DNA of 53,392 nt from UMGS1781 sp964389545 (GTDB taxonomy: Bacteria; Bacillota; Clostridia; TANB77; CAG-508): contig CAYMDN010000006.1 of the NCBI GenBank assembly GCA_964389545.1, positions 1 through 53,392 of the forward strand, written 5' to 3'. Each line of letters starts with the position of its first letter. Position 1 is the stretch's first letter. Position numbers and translations under genes: made by a program. Shown piece by piece: positions 7,901 through 16,458 of this stretch. Below the pieces are notes generated by a model. It did no database searches. It was not told the DNA's origin and was given only the letters and a program-made list of their open reading frames with translations.

Positions 7901-8560
7901 TTAATTTTCATCTCTTTTTTCAACTTCTTGCTTAATTTTATTTGCTTTCCTACGAATACGTGTCATTGCTGTATCAACAGATTTTGTTTTGCAATTAAGC
8001 TTATCTGCTATTTCCTGATAACTTTTATTTTGCTGAAAATATTTAAGGACATCTTTCTCATGAGGACTAAGATTTTCAGAAATAGTTTTATTGATATAAT
8101 TAAAATATTCTTTTCTTGTTATTGAATCAGAAGGATCTTCAACATAATTTGTATTTAAGATATCAACTAATTCGGTATTATTTGTTTCATTATCATCGTA
8201 TAATTGGGTATTTATAGAAAATGCGGAATTAAGAGGAATATTTTTTTGTCTATTAGCTGTTTTGACCGCAGTAATAATCTGTCTTTCAATACACATATTT
8301 GCAAATGTCTTAAAAGAGTTTTGTTTTCCAACATTAAAAGATTTAGTTGCTTTGTAAAGTCCTATTAAGCCTTCTTGAATAATGTCGCTTTTTTCAGCGC
8401 CAACAATAAAAAACTTGCTAGCTTTCATGTTTACAAGTTCAGAATACTTGTTAATAATATAATTTAAAGCGTTATTATCACCGTTCTGTACTTTTCCAAT
8501 AACGTCTTCATCGGGTAAATCTCCATAATTGAGAATAGGACTGAGTATTGAGTCTGTCAT
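7901..8560 (-). CDS. sigH: RNA polymerase sigma factor, SigH (Spo0H)-like
   Basis: About 220 residues. Region 2 is seen as ALNYIINKYSELVNMKASKFF, then SDIIQEGLIGLYKATKSF and FKTFANMCIERQIITAVK (core binding and -10 recognition). Region 4 has LSPHEKDVLKYFQQNKSYQEIADKLN and ends KSVDTAMTRIRRKANK, the characteristic SigH C-terminus. SigH directs transition-state and early sporulation genes in Firmicutes, which fits the sporulation genes nearby. The two conserved Arg in TRIRRK are CGT codons, showing CGT is read as Arg. Start at 8560 has AGGAGG about 13 bases upstream, a long spacing. It could be a paralogue with another role. Confidence 0.85.
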   Translation of the reverse strand: MTDSILSPILNYGDLPDEDVIGKVQNGDNNALNYIINKYSELVNMKASKFFIVGAEKSDIIQEGLIGLYKATKSFNVGKQNSFKTFANMCIERQIITAVKTANRQKNIPLNSAFSINTQLYDDNETNNTELVDILNTNYVEDPSDSITRKEYFNYINKTISENLSPHEKDVLKYFQQNKSYQEIADKLNCKTKSVDTAMTRIRRKANKIKQEVEKRDEN

Positions 8561-8633
8561 TTTATTTATAGTTCCTCCTATTTTTTCGTTAAACAGATTA
8601 TACATTTTTAATGAAAAACCTTGTATGAAAGCA

Positions 8634-8662
8634 ATTCTACCACACTTTTTTTTGATAAACAA
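8634..8662 (-). promoter_or_regulatory. Possible SigA-type promoter for the SigH-like gene
   Basis: Minus strand TTGTTT, 17 bases, TAGAAT, about 75 bases upstream of the chosen start. Confidence 0.4.
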
Positions 8663-8769
8663 GTGATTTTAAGAAAAAAGTCAAAATTATCAGTATAAAT
8701 GCTAAGAACTGGGGGAATTTTGAAAATAAAAAGAAAGTCTCACCATTGACAACCATATGAATTTTTGAT

Positions 8770-8800
8770 ATAAAAAATATCGCAAACAAAAATGTTTGCG
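8770..8800 (-). terminator. Terminator of the initiator tRNA gene
   Basis: Stem cgcaaaca/tgtttgcg just beyond the tRNA 3' end, followed on the minus strand by a T-rich run. Confidence 0.8.
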
Positions 8801-8806
8801 ATTAGT

Positions 8807-8882
8807 TGGTTGCGGGGGTAAGACTCGAACTTACGACCTCCGGGTTATGAGCCCGACGAGCTGCCAACTGCTCTACCCCGCG
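8807..8882 (-). tRNA. Initiator tRNA-Met (CAU)
   Basis: A 76-base cloverleaf with encoded CCA. Anticodon CAU lies in a cggGctCATAACccg-type stem-loop with the G-C rich stem of initiators (GGG/CCC pairs). The acceptor stem begins CGCGGGG and ends CCCCGCA-A-CCA, leaving the C1-A72 mismatch that marks bacterial initiator tRNA. Transcribed alone on the minus strand. Confidence 0.92.
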
Positions 8883-8980
8883 ATGTAACACTTTGAATAT
8901 TATAATACTTTTGATGGGATATGTCAATACTTTTAATATATTATATTCAGTATATTTCATAAATATACCAAATTTTATAT

Positions 8981-9057
8981 GTTTCTGTAACTCAGTAGGA
9001 TAGAGTAACCGCCTCCTAAGCGGTAAGTCGGCGGTTCGATTCCGCCCAGAAACACCA
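8981..9057 (+). tRNA. tRNA-Arg (CCU), reads AGG
   Basis: A 77-base cloverleaf with encoded CCA: acceptor GTTTCTG/CAGAAAC, anticodon stem ACCGC/GCGGT with loop CTCCTAA giving anticodon CCU, and T-loop GTTCGATTC. It reads AGG and would not read CGG by normal pairing, which matters for the CGG frameshift sites described here. Confidence 0.93.
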
Positions 9058-9067
9058 AAAAATATTA

Positions 9068-9095
9068 TTGCAAACAGTACAATGTATGATATAAT
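9068..9095 (+). promoter_or_regulatory. SigA-type promoter upstream of two small genes and tadA
   Basis: TTGCAA, 16 bases, TATAAT, 37 bases before the start codon at 9133. Confidence 0.6.
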
Positions 9096-9132
9096 TAATA
9101 TGTTATTTATGCCATTAAAAAGGAGTGATTTT

Positions 9133-9303
9133 ATGGCAACTAATGAAGAAACATTAGAAGATACAGAACTTACATTACAAGAAATAGGAGAAGCAACAAT
9201 GCAAAAGTTCAAAGAAAATACAAGAGATGCTCTTAGGGCAATTGAAGCAATAGAGCATGGTGTTAAATCGCAAGAACAAGAATATACACAAGGAGAGAAA
9301 TAA
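9133..9303 (+). CDS. Small acidic protein, function unknown
   Basis: A 56-residue, strongly acidic, helical-looking protein (MATNEETLEDTELTLQEIGE...). ATG at 9133 follows AGGAG with good spacing, so the longer upstream frame is not used. No membrane segment and no family I recognise. One base separates its stop from the next gene, so the two are probably translated together. Confidence 0.6.
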   Translation: MATNEETLEDTELTLQEIGEATMQKFKENTRDALRAIEAIEHGVKSQEQEYTQGEK

Positions 9304-9304
9304 T

Positions 9305-9763
9305 ATGGAAGACTCAAGATATGCAAATGCGTACACAGAAGTTCTAGAGGTATTAGGTAATTTAAGAAGAGAAGATTACGAAAAAATTCCAAAAGAATAT
9401 ATAACATTTTTAGAAGCTAATTGTAATGATTCATATGTGTTTCACTATGATAAAACAAAGAGATTTGAAGATCAAGTGTTGTTAGATGATACACGATATA
9501 TTTTATTTGGAATTTTTAAAAAATATGGCTCAACAAATGAGCAAAAACAAGAAATTGAACAACACGAAAAGAGTTACTATGATGAGCTGGAAAACCAAAA
9601 AAGAGAACAATACAATTCAAATAATATATTTAAAAAAAGTTCGAAAGAAGCAATTGAAGATAGTTCAATTTATCAGGGCGAAAGCTCAATTACAACAACA
9701 GAGCAAAAAACTTTTTTTGGTAAATTAATGGCAAAAATCAAGGATTTCTTTTGCTTTGAATAA
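9305..9763 (+). CDS. Hypothetical protein, 152 residues
   Basis: Soluble, charged protein. The first 80 residues look folded (YTEVLEVLGNLRREDYEKIP, then FLEANCNDSYVF), followed by a Lys/Glu/Gln-rich helix (EQHEKSYYDELENQKREQ) and a C-terminus rich in Lys and Phe (FFGKLMAKIKDFFCFE). The N-terminal half resembles a helical domain of unknown function found in small clostridial proteins, but I cannot name it. ATG 9305 is preceded by AGGAGA overlapping the end of the previous gene. Confidence 0.6.
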   Translation: MEDSRYANAYTEVLEVLGNLRREDYEKIPKEYITFLEANCNDSYVFHYDKTKRFEDQVLLDDTRYILFGIFKKYGSTNEQKQEIEQHEKSYYDELENQKREQYNSNNIFKKSSKEAIEDSSIYQGESSITTTEQKTFFGKLMAKIKDFFCFE

Positions 9764-9784
9764 TAATCAATAAAGGATTAATAT

Positions 9785-10240
9785 ATGAAAGAAAAATTTA
9801 TGAGGGAAGCTCTAAAAGAAGCACAAAAAGCATATGAAAAAGAAGAGATTCCAGTTGGAGCAGTAATAGTTAAAGATGATAAAATAATAGCCAGAGCACA
9901 CAATTTAAAAGAATTAAAACAAACGGCTATTGCACATGCTGAAATATTAGCAATTCATAAAGCAAACAAAAAACTTAAAAATTGGAGACTTATAGATTGT
10001 GATATTTATGTTACACTAGAGCCTTGTATGATGTGCATGGGAGCAATTATTTCATCAAGAATAAAAAATATATACATAGGGACTTTAGATCCAAAAACTG
10101 AAGAGAATGAGGAAATAAATAAATTACAAGAATATGAAGAAAAAAATGGAATACACATAGAAATAGGAATAGAACAAGAAAAGTGTAAACAAATATTAAA
10201 AGGATTTTTTAAAACACTAAGGAATAATGGGGGAAAATAA
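9785..10240 (+). CDS. tadA: tRNA adenosine(34) deaminase TadA
   Basis: Converts A34 to inosine in tRNA-Arg(ACG), allowing it to read CGU, CGC and CGA. About 151 residues; the zinc deaminase motifs are visible: HAEILAI (His and catalytic Glu) and PCMMCMGAI (two Cys ligands), with the typical start MREALKEAQKAYEKEEIPVGAVIV. It sits upstream of the SRP RNA and dnaX, a frequent Firmicute arrangement. The inosine it makes does not pair with G, so CGG would still need a separate tRNA-Arg(CCG); relevant to the CGG frameshift pattern. Confidence 0.95.
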   Translation: MKEKFMREALKEAQKAYEKEEIPVGAVIVKDDKIIARAHNLKELKQTAIAHAEILAIHKANKKLKNWRLIDCDIYVTLEPCMMCMGAIISSRIKNIYIGTLDPKTEENEEINKLQEYEEKNGIHIEIGIEQEKCKQILKGFFKTLRNNGGK

Positions 10241-10984
10241 ATGATAATAGGAGACAAAAAGTTTGCAATAGGCACATATTTATTAATTATAGCAGTTGTA
10301 CTTATGTTAATTGTAGTAGTATTTCTTATGCTCAAATACAATGTAGAAGGAGAAAACAAACCTCCATTCAAAATATCAAAAATCATTGTAACAAGTGGTG
10401 CAAAAACAATTAATGTTGCACAAAGAGAAGAAGGATATTCAGCAGATGTAATACAAAATAATGATATAAAAATTGCAATAGAAAAGAATTCAGATTACAA
10501 AAAGGAAGCAAAAATAAGAAATATAACAATAAACAATATCCAAATTTTAGAAGCAAAAAATACAGATAAAATTGCAATGTACAGACCATCAAAGGGAACA
10601 GACTTATTTGATTATCAAGAAGAAAGTAAAGTGAAAGATAGTTTGGTATACGTGGGAGATGCAGAAACTGATTTAAAAGCAGATGACCTTCAGATATCAA
10701 ATCAAGGTGGAATAATAGAAATTTCTGTTTCTCAATCAGCATTAGGAACAATCCAATATGCTGAAAATGAGAGAATTGCAGTTGATGGAACTATGCTTAA
10801 CACGGTTGGAAAAAGTATGGAAGATTTAACCTTCAAACTATCATTTGATATGATTATTGAATTAGAAGAAGGATTAAAATTAAAAACAACTATACAAATG
10901 AATTTACCAAAAGGAAATATTATAGAAGACGGAATAGAAACTTTTGAACAAAGCAATTTTAAGGCTGTATTCAAAAGAATTTAG
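10241..10984 (+). CDS. Membrane-anchored extracytoplasmic protein, unknown
   Basis: About 247 residues: one N-terminal transmembrane helix (YLLIIAVVLMLIVVVFLML) then a beta-rich outside domain with regular Ile/Val/Asn strands. It starts immediately after the tadA stop (TAA ATG), so it is likely co-transcribed. No Cys or catalytic motif stands out, and I do not recognise a family. Confidence 0.7.
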   Translation: MIIGDKKFAIGTYLLIIAVVLMLIVVVFLMLKYNVEGENKPPFKISKIIVTSGAKTINVAQREEGYSADVIQNNDIKIAIEKNSDYKKEAKIRNITINNIQILEAKNTDKIAMYRPSKGTDLFDYQEESKVKDSLVYVGDAETDLKADDLQISNQGGIIEISVSQSALGTIQYAENERIAVDGTMLNTVGKSMEDLTFKLSFDMIIELEEGLKLKTTIQMNLPKGNIIEDGIETFEQSNFKAVFKRI

Positions 10985-10993
10985 GTAAAATAC

Positions 10994-11022
10994 TTGATAA
11001 AATTGAAATATCAGTATATAAT
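10994..11022 (+). promoter_or_regulatory. SigA-type promoter for SRP RNA
   Basis: TTGATA, 17 bases, TATAAT. The expected start of transcription is about 11029, just before the RNA stem. Confidence 0.75.
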
Positions 11023-11035
11023 AATGCTCGTAAAT

Positions 11036-11146
11036 TAACCTCTTTATGGAGAGCAATTCAATAAAGAGCTATGAATCTCGTCAGGTCTGGAAAGAAGCAG
11101 CGATAAGTAGAATTCTTTATGTGAATTACTTTCCATAAAGAGGTTA
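11036..11146 (+). ncRNA. ffs: Signal recognition particle RNA (small bacterial 4.5S type)
   Basis: A long helix closes taacctctttatgg (11036-11049) with ccataaagaggtta (11133-11146). The apical domain contains GTCAGGTCTGGAAAGAAGCAGC-like sequence, the conserved Ffh-binding tetraloop region. It lies just upstream of dnaX as in many Firmicutes. Confidence 0.93.
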
Positions 11147-11191
11147 GTTTTAGGTAAAAACTAATCTGTTATGAAAGGGATGAATACAAAA

Positions 11192-12757
11192 ATGGCATAT
11201 ACAGCATTATACAGAAAGTTTAGACCAATATCATTTAGTGAAATGGTAGGTCAAGAACACATTACAAAAACACTAAAAAATCAAATATTAGTTGATAGAA
11301 TAGGACATGCATATTTATTTAGTGGTGGAAGAGGAACAGGAAAAACAACTGCAGCAAAAATAATGGCAAGAGCAATGAATTGTTTACATCCACATGAAGA
11401 TGGAGAACCATGTAATGAATGCGAAATATGTAAAGGAATATTAGATGGCTCACTAACAGATGTTGTAGAAATGGATGCGGCATCAAATAACGGTGTTGAT
11501 GATATTAGAGCAATAAGAGATGAAGTGAATTTTTTACCAACATCAGCTAGATATAGAGTGTATATCATAGATGAGGTTCATATGTTATCACCAGGAGCAT
11601 TCAATGCATTATTAAAAACATTGGAAGAACCACCAGCACATGTTAAATTTATATTGGCAACAACAGAACCACAAAAGCTGCCTGCTACAATACTTTCACG
11701 TTGTCAAAGATTCGACTTTAAAAGAATTTCAATAGAAGATATAATAAAGAGACTAAAAATAATATGCAAAGAAGATAATATAAATATAACTGAAGATGCA
11801 ATAAGAATGATTGCAATACTAGCAGAGGGAGCCTTAAGAGATGGAATTAGCATATTGGAAAGATGCAGTCAAGATACAGGAGGCCAAATAACTGAAGAAA
11901 CAATTAGAGATTTAGTAGGACTACCACAGCTTACATACATAAGAGAATTAACAAAAAGCATAATTGAAAAAGACGTAGAAAATGCAATAAATACAATGAA
12001 TACAATAATGGATAATGGTAAAGACTTAGATAATTTCGTGTGGGAAGTAATAAAATATACTAAAGATATATTAATCTACAAGGTAACATCTAAATTAGAT
12101 TTATATTCAGAAGAAGATATAGAATTTATAAAACAACTTGTAAATAAAGTAGAAAAAGAAGAGTTATTAAGTTTAATATACAATTTGTCTGAGCTAAGTA
12201 ATTCTATGAAGACATCAACTCAAAAAAATATAATATTCCAAGCAGGAATATTAAAATTATGTATGGAAATAGAATATGATAGAATAGAAAAAATAGAATC
12301 AAAACCAGTAAGAACAGTAGTAAGTACACCAAAAGTAGAAGAAAGAGTAACACAAAAAATAGAAAAAACACAAGCACCAAAAGTACAGTCAAAAGTACCA
12401 GTAACAGCTAGTGCTAGTAACTCTTACTATGTACCATACTGGCAAAATGTAATAGACGAGGTTAAACAATCTGGTAAAATGACTATATATGCAAATCTAC
12501 TAGGTACAAAAGGTGTATTAGTAAATGATATGATAGTAGGCATAGAATTTCCAAAGAAAGTTACAGATTTTGCAAAAAATGTTTTATTAGATAATGAAAA
12601 CAAAAGATTTATTGAGAAGATAGTTTCAATGCAACAAGGAACACAAATGCAGATTAAAATATTAGATAAAGATGATGTAAAAGTTCAAACAAAGAAAAAC
12701 TCAATAGAAGATATTGCAAATGAATTGGATATTCCAATAAATATTGTAGATGAATAA
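11192..12757 (+). CDS. dnaX: DNA polymerase III subunit gamma/tau
   Basis: Clamp-loader ATPase of the replicative polymerase. About 521 residues. Begins MAYTALYRKFRP, Walker A GGRGTGKTTAAK near residue 46, four-Cys zinc module (NCLHPHEDGEPCNECEIC), Walker B IIDEVHML, sensor 1 ATTEPQKLPATILSRCQRF, then domain III and a Lys/Thr/Pro-rich linker (about residues 370-405) before the C-terminal domain. ATG 11192 is chosen because it gives the family N-terminus; ATG 11171 is in frame but has no ribosome site. In SRCQRF the Arg is CGT. Followed by ybaB and recR in the standard order. Confidence 0.96.
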   Translation: MAYTALYRKFRPISFSEMVGQEHITKTLKNQILVDRIGHAYLFSGGRGTGKTTAAKIMARAMNCLHPHEDGEPCNECEICKGILDGSLTDVVEMDAASNNGVDDIRAIRDEVNFLPTSARYRVYIIDEVHMLSPGAFNALLKTLEEPPAHVKFILATTEPQKLPATILSRCQRFDFKRISIEDIIKRLKIICKEDNINITEDAIRMIAILAEGALRDGISILERCSQDTGGQITEETIRDLVGLPQLTYIRELTKSIIEKDVENAINTMNTIMDNGKDLDNFVWEVIKYTKDILIYKVTSKLDLYSEEDIEFIKQLVNKVEKEELLSLIYNLSELSNSMKTSTQKNIIFQAGILKLCMEIEYDRIEKIESKPVRTVVSTPKVEERVTQKIEKTQAPKVQSKVPVTASASNSYYVPYWQNVIDEVKQSGKMTIYANLLGTKGVLVNDMIVGIEFPKKVTDFAKNVLLDNENKRFIEKIVSMQQGTQMQIKILDKDDVKVQTKKNSIEDIANELDIPINIVDE

Positions 12758-12774
12758 AAGAAAGGATGATTATA

Positions 12775-13119
12775 ATGTCAAAAAGAGGTGGATTCCCAGG
12801 AATGGGTGGTGGATTCGGAGGAATGAACATTAACCAACTAATGAAAGAAGCTAAAAAAATGCAAGCAGATATGGAAAAAACACAAGAAGAATTACAAATA
12901 CAAGAATTTGAATCAACAGCTGGAGGAGGAGCAGTATCAGTAAAAGTTACTGGAGGGAAAGTAATCAAAGAAATAAAAATTAGTAAAGATGTTGTTGATC
13001 CAGATGATGTAGATATGTTACAAGACTTAATATTAACATGTGTAAATGACGCAATGAGAAAAGTAGATGCAGCACAGTCAGCACAATTTGGGAAATATAA
13101 TATACCAGGCTTAATGTAG
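12775..13119 (+). CDS. ybaB: Nucleoid-associated protein, YbaB/EbfC family
   Basis: Small DNA-binding dimer, about 114 residues. A Gly/Met-rich start (MSKRGGFPGMGGG) is followed by NINQLMKEAKKMQADMEKTQEEL, the strand VKVTGGKVIKEIKIS and DPDDVDMLQDLIL, all typical. ATG 12775 has AAAGG at nine bases; ATG 12766 overlaps that site and is not used. Between dnaX and recR as expected. Confidence 0.95.
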   Translation: MSKRGGFPGMGGGFGGMNINQLMKEAKKMQADMEKTQEELQIQEFESTAGGGAVSVKVTGGKVIKEIKISKDVVDPDDVDMLQDLILTCVNDAMRKVDAAQSAQFGKYNIPGLM

Positions 13120-13128
13120 GAGGAAAAA

Positions 13129-13728
13129 GTGTCGTATTATTCACCATCAATAGAAAGATTAATAGAAAATTTTGAGAGGTTACCAAGTATAGGACATAAA
13201 ACAGCAACAAGACTAGCTTTTTATATGCTAAATCAAAATGAAGAGGGAATAAATGAATTCATAAACTCAATAGTAGATGCAAAGAAAAAGCTAAAATATT
13301 GTTCAAAATGTTTTAACATTACAGATACAGATCCATGTCCAATTTGTAATAGCCCCAAAAGAGATCAATCTACAATATGTGTAGTAGAAGATGTAAAAGA
13401 TATTGTAGCGATGGAAAAAACACACGAATTCAAAGGTGTATATCATGTTTTACATGGTTCAATATCTCCAATGAATGGAATTGGTCCAGAAGATATAAAG
13501 ATAAAAGAGCTATTAGAACGTATGAGAGAAACTGATATTAAGGAAATTATTATAGCAACAAATCCAAGAGTAGAGGGAGAGGCTACAGCAATATATCTTT
13601 CAAAATTGATAAAGCCATTAGGCGTAAAGGTAACCAGAATAGCACATGGAATACCAGTTGGTGGAGACCTAGAATATACAGATGAAGTAACATTAAGTAA
13701 AGCCTTAGAAGGTAGAAGAGAAATATAA
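13129..13728 (+). CDS. recR: Recombination protein RecR
   Basis: Works with RecFO in recombinational repair. About 199 residues: helix-hairpin-helix start (RLIENFERLPSIGHKTATRLAFYML), four-Cys zinc finger (CSKCFNITDTDPCPIC), and TOPRIM domain (ICVVEDVKDIVAMEKT through YHVLHGSISPMNGIGPEDI and VKVTRIAHGIPVGGDLEYTD). GTG start follows AGGAGG. Last gene of the dnaX-ybaB-recR group. Confidence 0.96.
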   Translation: MSYYSPSIERLIENFERLPSIGHKTATRLAFYMLNQNEEGINEFINSIVDAKKKLKYCSKCFNITDTDPCPICNSPKRDQSTICVVEDVKDIVAMEKTHEFKGVYHVLHGSISPMNGIGPEDIKIKELLERMRETDIKEIIIATNPRVEGEATAIYLSKLIKPLGVKVTRIAHGIPVGGDLEYTDEVTLSKALEGRREI

Positions 13729-13731
13729 ATA

Positions 13732-13763
13732 AAAACTCACTTGAAAATCAAGTGAGTTTTTTG
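13732..13763. terminator. Bidirectional terminator after recR
   Basis: Stem aaaactcacttga/tcaagtgagtttt with a three-base loop, A-rich left and T-rich right, serving recR and the convergent glycosyltransferase. Confidence 0.88.
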
Positions 13764-14918
13764 TTATACATTAATTTTTTCCTTTTTGTTTATTGCTGAA
13801 TAAATTGTTTCGCAAATATCCTTAGTAGCATTAATCTTGGAGATAGATTTTGCATTATCTTTCATTAATTGTAAAACTGGTTTAGAGCTTAGTAAATTAT
13901 CTAATATTGTTTCTATGTGATCATCTTTTTTCATCCAAATACCAGCATTATTTTTTCCAACAAAACTTGCATTCTCTTCTTCCTGACCAGGAATAGGATT
14001 TATTATAATCATAGGAAGACCTGAAACTAAACTTTCTGTGGTAGTTAATCCACCAGGCTTCGTAATTACAAAATCAGCAATAGACATTAGCTGAGGAACT
14101 TGTTTTGTAAATGGAAGAATTTTAACATAATCTCGAGAATGAGTTTCCTTAACTAAACTATCAAAACCTTTTTTTAGCTTTTTGTTCTTTCCTGATACAG
14201 CAATTATCTGCAAATCAGGAAAACTACTAATAATAGTTTTTAACATAGCTATCATTTTTCTCTTTCCAAAACCAAAAGCACCACCAGCAAAAAATAATGC
14301 GGTATATTTATCATTTCTAAGCTTGTACTGATTTAAAATTTTTGCTCTATCGTGAGTTGCTAAAAATCCATTTGAAAAAGGAATTCCAGTTGCAAATATT
14401 TTTTCAGAAGAAACTCCTCTTTTTATTAAAGATTCACGCATTTTATCATGTGCAACAAAATAAAAATCAATGTATTCATGTAAAATAATCCATTGGCTAT
14501 GTTCCACATAATCAGTCATCACAGTAGCAACAGGACATGAAGTTGTTCCTTTTTTCTTTAAAATTGCACACATTTGACTACTAAAAGGATGCGTAGAAAT
14601 AATAACATCTGGTGCGAATTTCTTAATTAGTTTTCCTAATTTTTTAGAAGCCATTTTATTCATAAAATTACTAAAAGATGATAAAAAACCATCTTCAGAA
14701 GAATTATAAACCTTCTTCCAGATCCAATGTGCATGTTTTGAGAAAAACGAATATGCACTTGTAGTTACCTTATTTATAAACTTATTAGTATATTCAACAC
14801 AATCAATCATAGTCACATCACAATCACTATAATTGCTAGTTAGATATTCTTTAATATTCTTTGCTGCGGATATATGACCTCCACCGTAAGAACCGTAAAA
14901 AATTAAAATCTTTTTCAT
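13764..14918 (-). CDS. Glycosyltransferase of MurG/MGDG synthase (UgtP) type
   Basis: About 384 residues with a GT-B fold. The N-terminus reads ILIFYGSYGGGHISAAKNI, the MGDG-synthase/UgtP signature, followed by a segment with HPFSSQM and then the C-terminal nucleotide-sugar half: LFFAGGAFGFGK, ADFVITKPGGLTTTESL and PMIIINPIPGQEEENASF. It probably adds a sugar to diacylglycerol to make glycolipid, an anchor for lipoteichoic-type polymers; the lipid kinase and phosphoglycerol transferase later in the window would fit. Start 14918 follows GAGG. Exact donor and acceptor are not readable. Confidence 0.85.
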   Translation of the reverse strand: MKKILIFYGSYGGGHISAAKNIKEYLTSNYSDCDVTMIDCVEYTNKFINKVTTSAYSFFSKHAHWIWKKVYNSSEDGFLSSFSNFMNKMASKKLGKLIKKFAPDVIISTHPFSSQMCAILKKKGTTSCPVATVMTDYVEHSQWIILHEYIDFYFVAHDKMRESLIKRGVSSEKIFATGIPFSNGFLATHDRAKILNQYKLRNDKYTALFFAGGAFGFGKRKMIAMLKTIISSFPDLQIIAVSGKNKKLKKGFDSLVKETHSRDYVKILPFTKQVPQLMSIADFVITKPGGLTTTESLVSGLPMIIINPIPGQEEENASFVGKNNAGIWMKKDDHIETILDNLLSSKPVLQLMKDNAKSISKINATKDICETIYSAINKKEKINV

Positions 14919-15030
14919 ATGACCTCGCATTCTAATCCATATAATTATATCATATTTTAAGGAATTTAACAAAAAAAGAATATTATATTAAATTCTTGGA
15001 AAAATATTTCTATTGAAATGAGGGGATTTA

Positions 15031-16399
15031 ATGAAAATAGATATTATAAAATCAATGAAAAAGAACTATATGCATGGATTAGCAATTATATTATTGGTAA
15101 TTGCACTGGCAATGGGATTATTCTTTTATAAGGAAAAAAACAAATATACTGTAGCGACAGAAAATAATTATAATTTTGCACTATATCAAATAGTGGATTA
15201 TGCGAAAGATGTAGAACATTACTTAGCAAAGTCAATAATTTCAGGTTCTCCAGAACATTCAGCAGAAACATTAATGCATGTTTGGAGAGAGGCAAATTTA
15301 GCATTAAGTTATTTAACTCAGCTTCCTATTGCAAGTAATGAATTAGCTAATACAGAAAAATTTTTAAATCAAGTAAGTGACTATAGTTTTACATTAGCAA
15401 AAAAAGCTATAAATGGGGAAACACTGGAGCAACAAGAATTAGATAATTTAAAAAAGTTGTATGACTATTCAATAGAGTTGTCTAGCATATTAGAACAACT
15501 ATCTTCAGATATGGGAGAAGGTACTATAAGTTGGAAAGAATTAACTAAAAATGTGGATACAACATTTGCTCAGCAAGTTGATAATTTATCAGCAACAACA
15601 TTTAGCAATATAGATACTAATTTTGGAGAATATGAAGGATTAATATATGATGGAGCTTATTCTGAACATATTGAAAATGCTGAGAAAAAAGGATTAGTAG
15701 GAGATGAAGTAACAGAAGAACAAGCAAAACAAAAGGCGGTAAGTTTTATAGGAGAAGAAAGAATAGAAAAAATTGAACTAAATTGTCTAGTAGAAAATGG
15801 AAATATTGAAGTTTATGATTTTACAGCTACTCTAAAGGAAAAAGGATACTTTTCAATCGCAATATCAAAAAAAGGTGGACACATTGTTGTAGCAAATTAT
15901 AACAGAGAAGTAAGTGAAGAGAAAATATCACAAGAAGAAGCCAATAAAAAGGGAAAAGAGTTTTTAGAAAAAATACGGAATAACCAATATGAAGGAAACT
16001 TATTATATGAAAGAAAATGGAGCAGTTACTGTAAATTATGCATATATGCAAGATGATATTGTTGTGTATGCAGATTTAATAAAACTAAAAATTGCACTAG
16101 ATAATGGAGAAATATTAGGAATAGAAACAAGTGGATATTTAAACAATCATACAGAAAGAGAAGCACAAATACCGGTTATAACAATGGAAGAGGCAAAAGC
16201 AAATTTGAATAAAAACCTAGAAATTACAAGTTCTGGAAAAGCAATAATTCCGACAGAATGGAAAACAGAAGTATTTTGCTATGAATTTAAAGGTAGGATA
16301 TATGATACAGATTTTCTAGTATATGTAAATGCAAAAACCGGAAAAGAGGAAAATATTTTAGTAATTATTGAAACTCCTAATGGAATTTTAACACAATAG
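15031..16399 (+). CDS. ypeB: Germination/spore protein YpeB, needs +1 frameshift at CGG
   Basis: Spore-membrane protein that protects and positions the cortex-lytic enzyme SleB in the forespore. An N-terminal membrane helix (residues about 12-30) leads to a helical region and then PepSY-type repeats. The zero frame ends with KEFLEKI-R and then runs 26 codons of unrelated sequence. Skipping C15976 gives KEFLEKI-G-ITNMKETYYMKENG and continues through a further PepSY-like domain to 16399. Full length is about 455 residues against about 450 in Bacillus subtilis. SleB, often the neighbour, is not next to it here. Without the shift the C-terminal domain is lost. Confidence 0.9.
15973..15979 (+). 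other. +1 frameshift site ATA-CGG-A in ypeB
   Basis: In-frame CGG at 15976-15978. The +1 frame reads GGA ATA ACC (Gly-Ile-Thr) and rejoins the YpeB sequence at NMKETYYM. No homopolymer at the break. Confidence 0.88.
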
Positions 16400-16421
16400 C
16401 AAAAAAACATTGAAATATAAG

Positions 16422-16458
16422 GCAATACAGCTAATAAAAATAGCAATGTATTGCTTTT
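16422..16458 (+). terminator. Terminator after ypeB
   Basis: Stem gcaataca/tgtattgc followed by TTTTAATTT, 23 bases after the stop. Confidence 0.65.

Noticed and set aside
8802..9407. Long minus-strand open frame across both tRNA genes
   Set aside because: It runs through two tRNA genes and antisense to two supported small genes; no ribosome site or family similarity.
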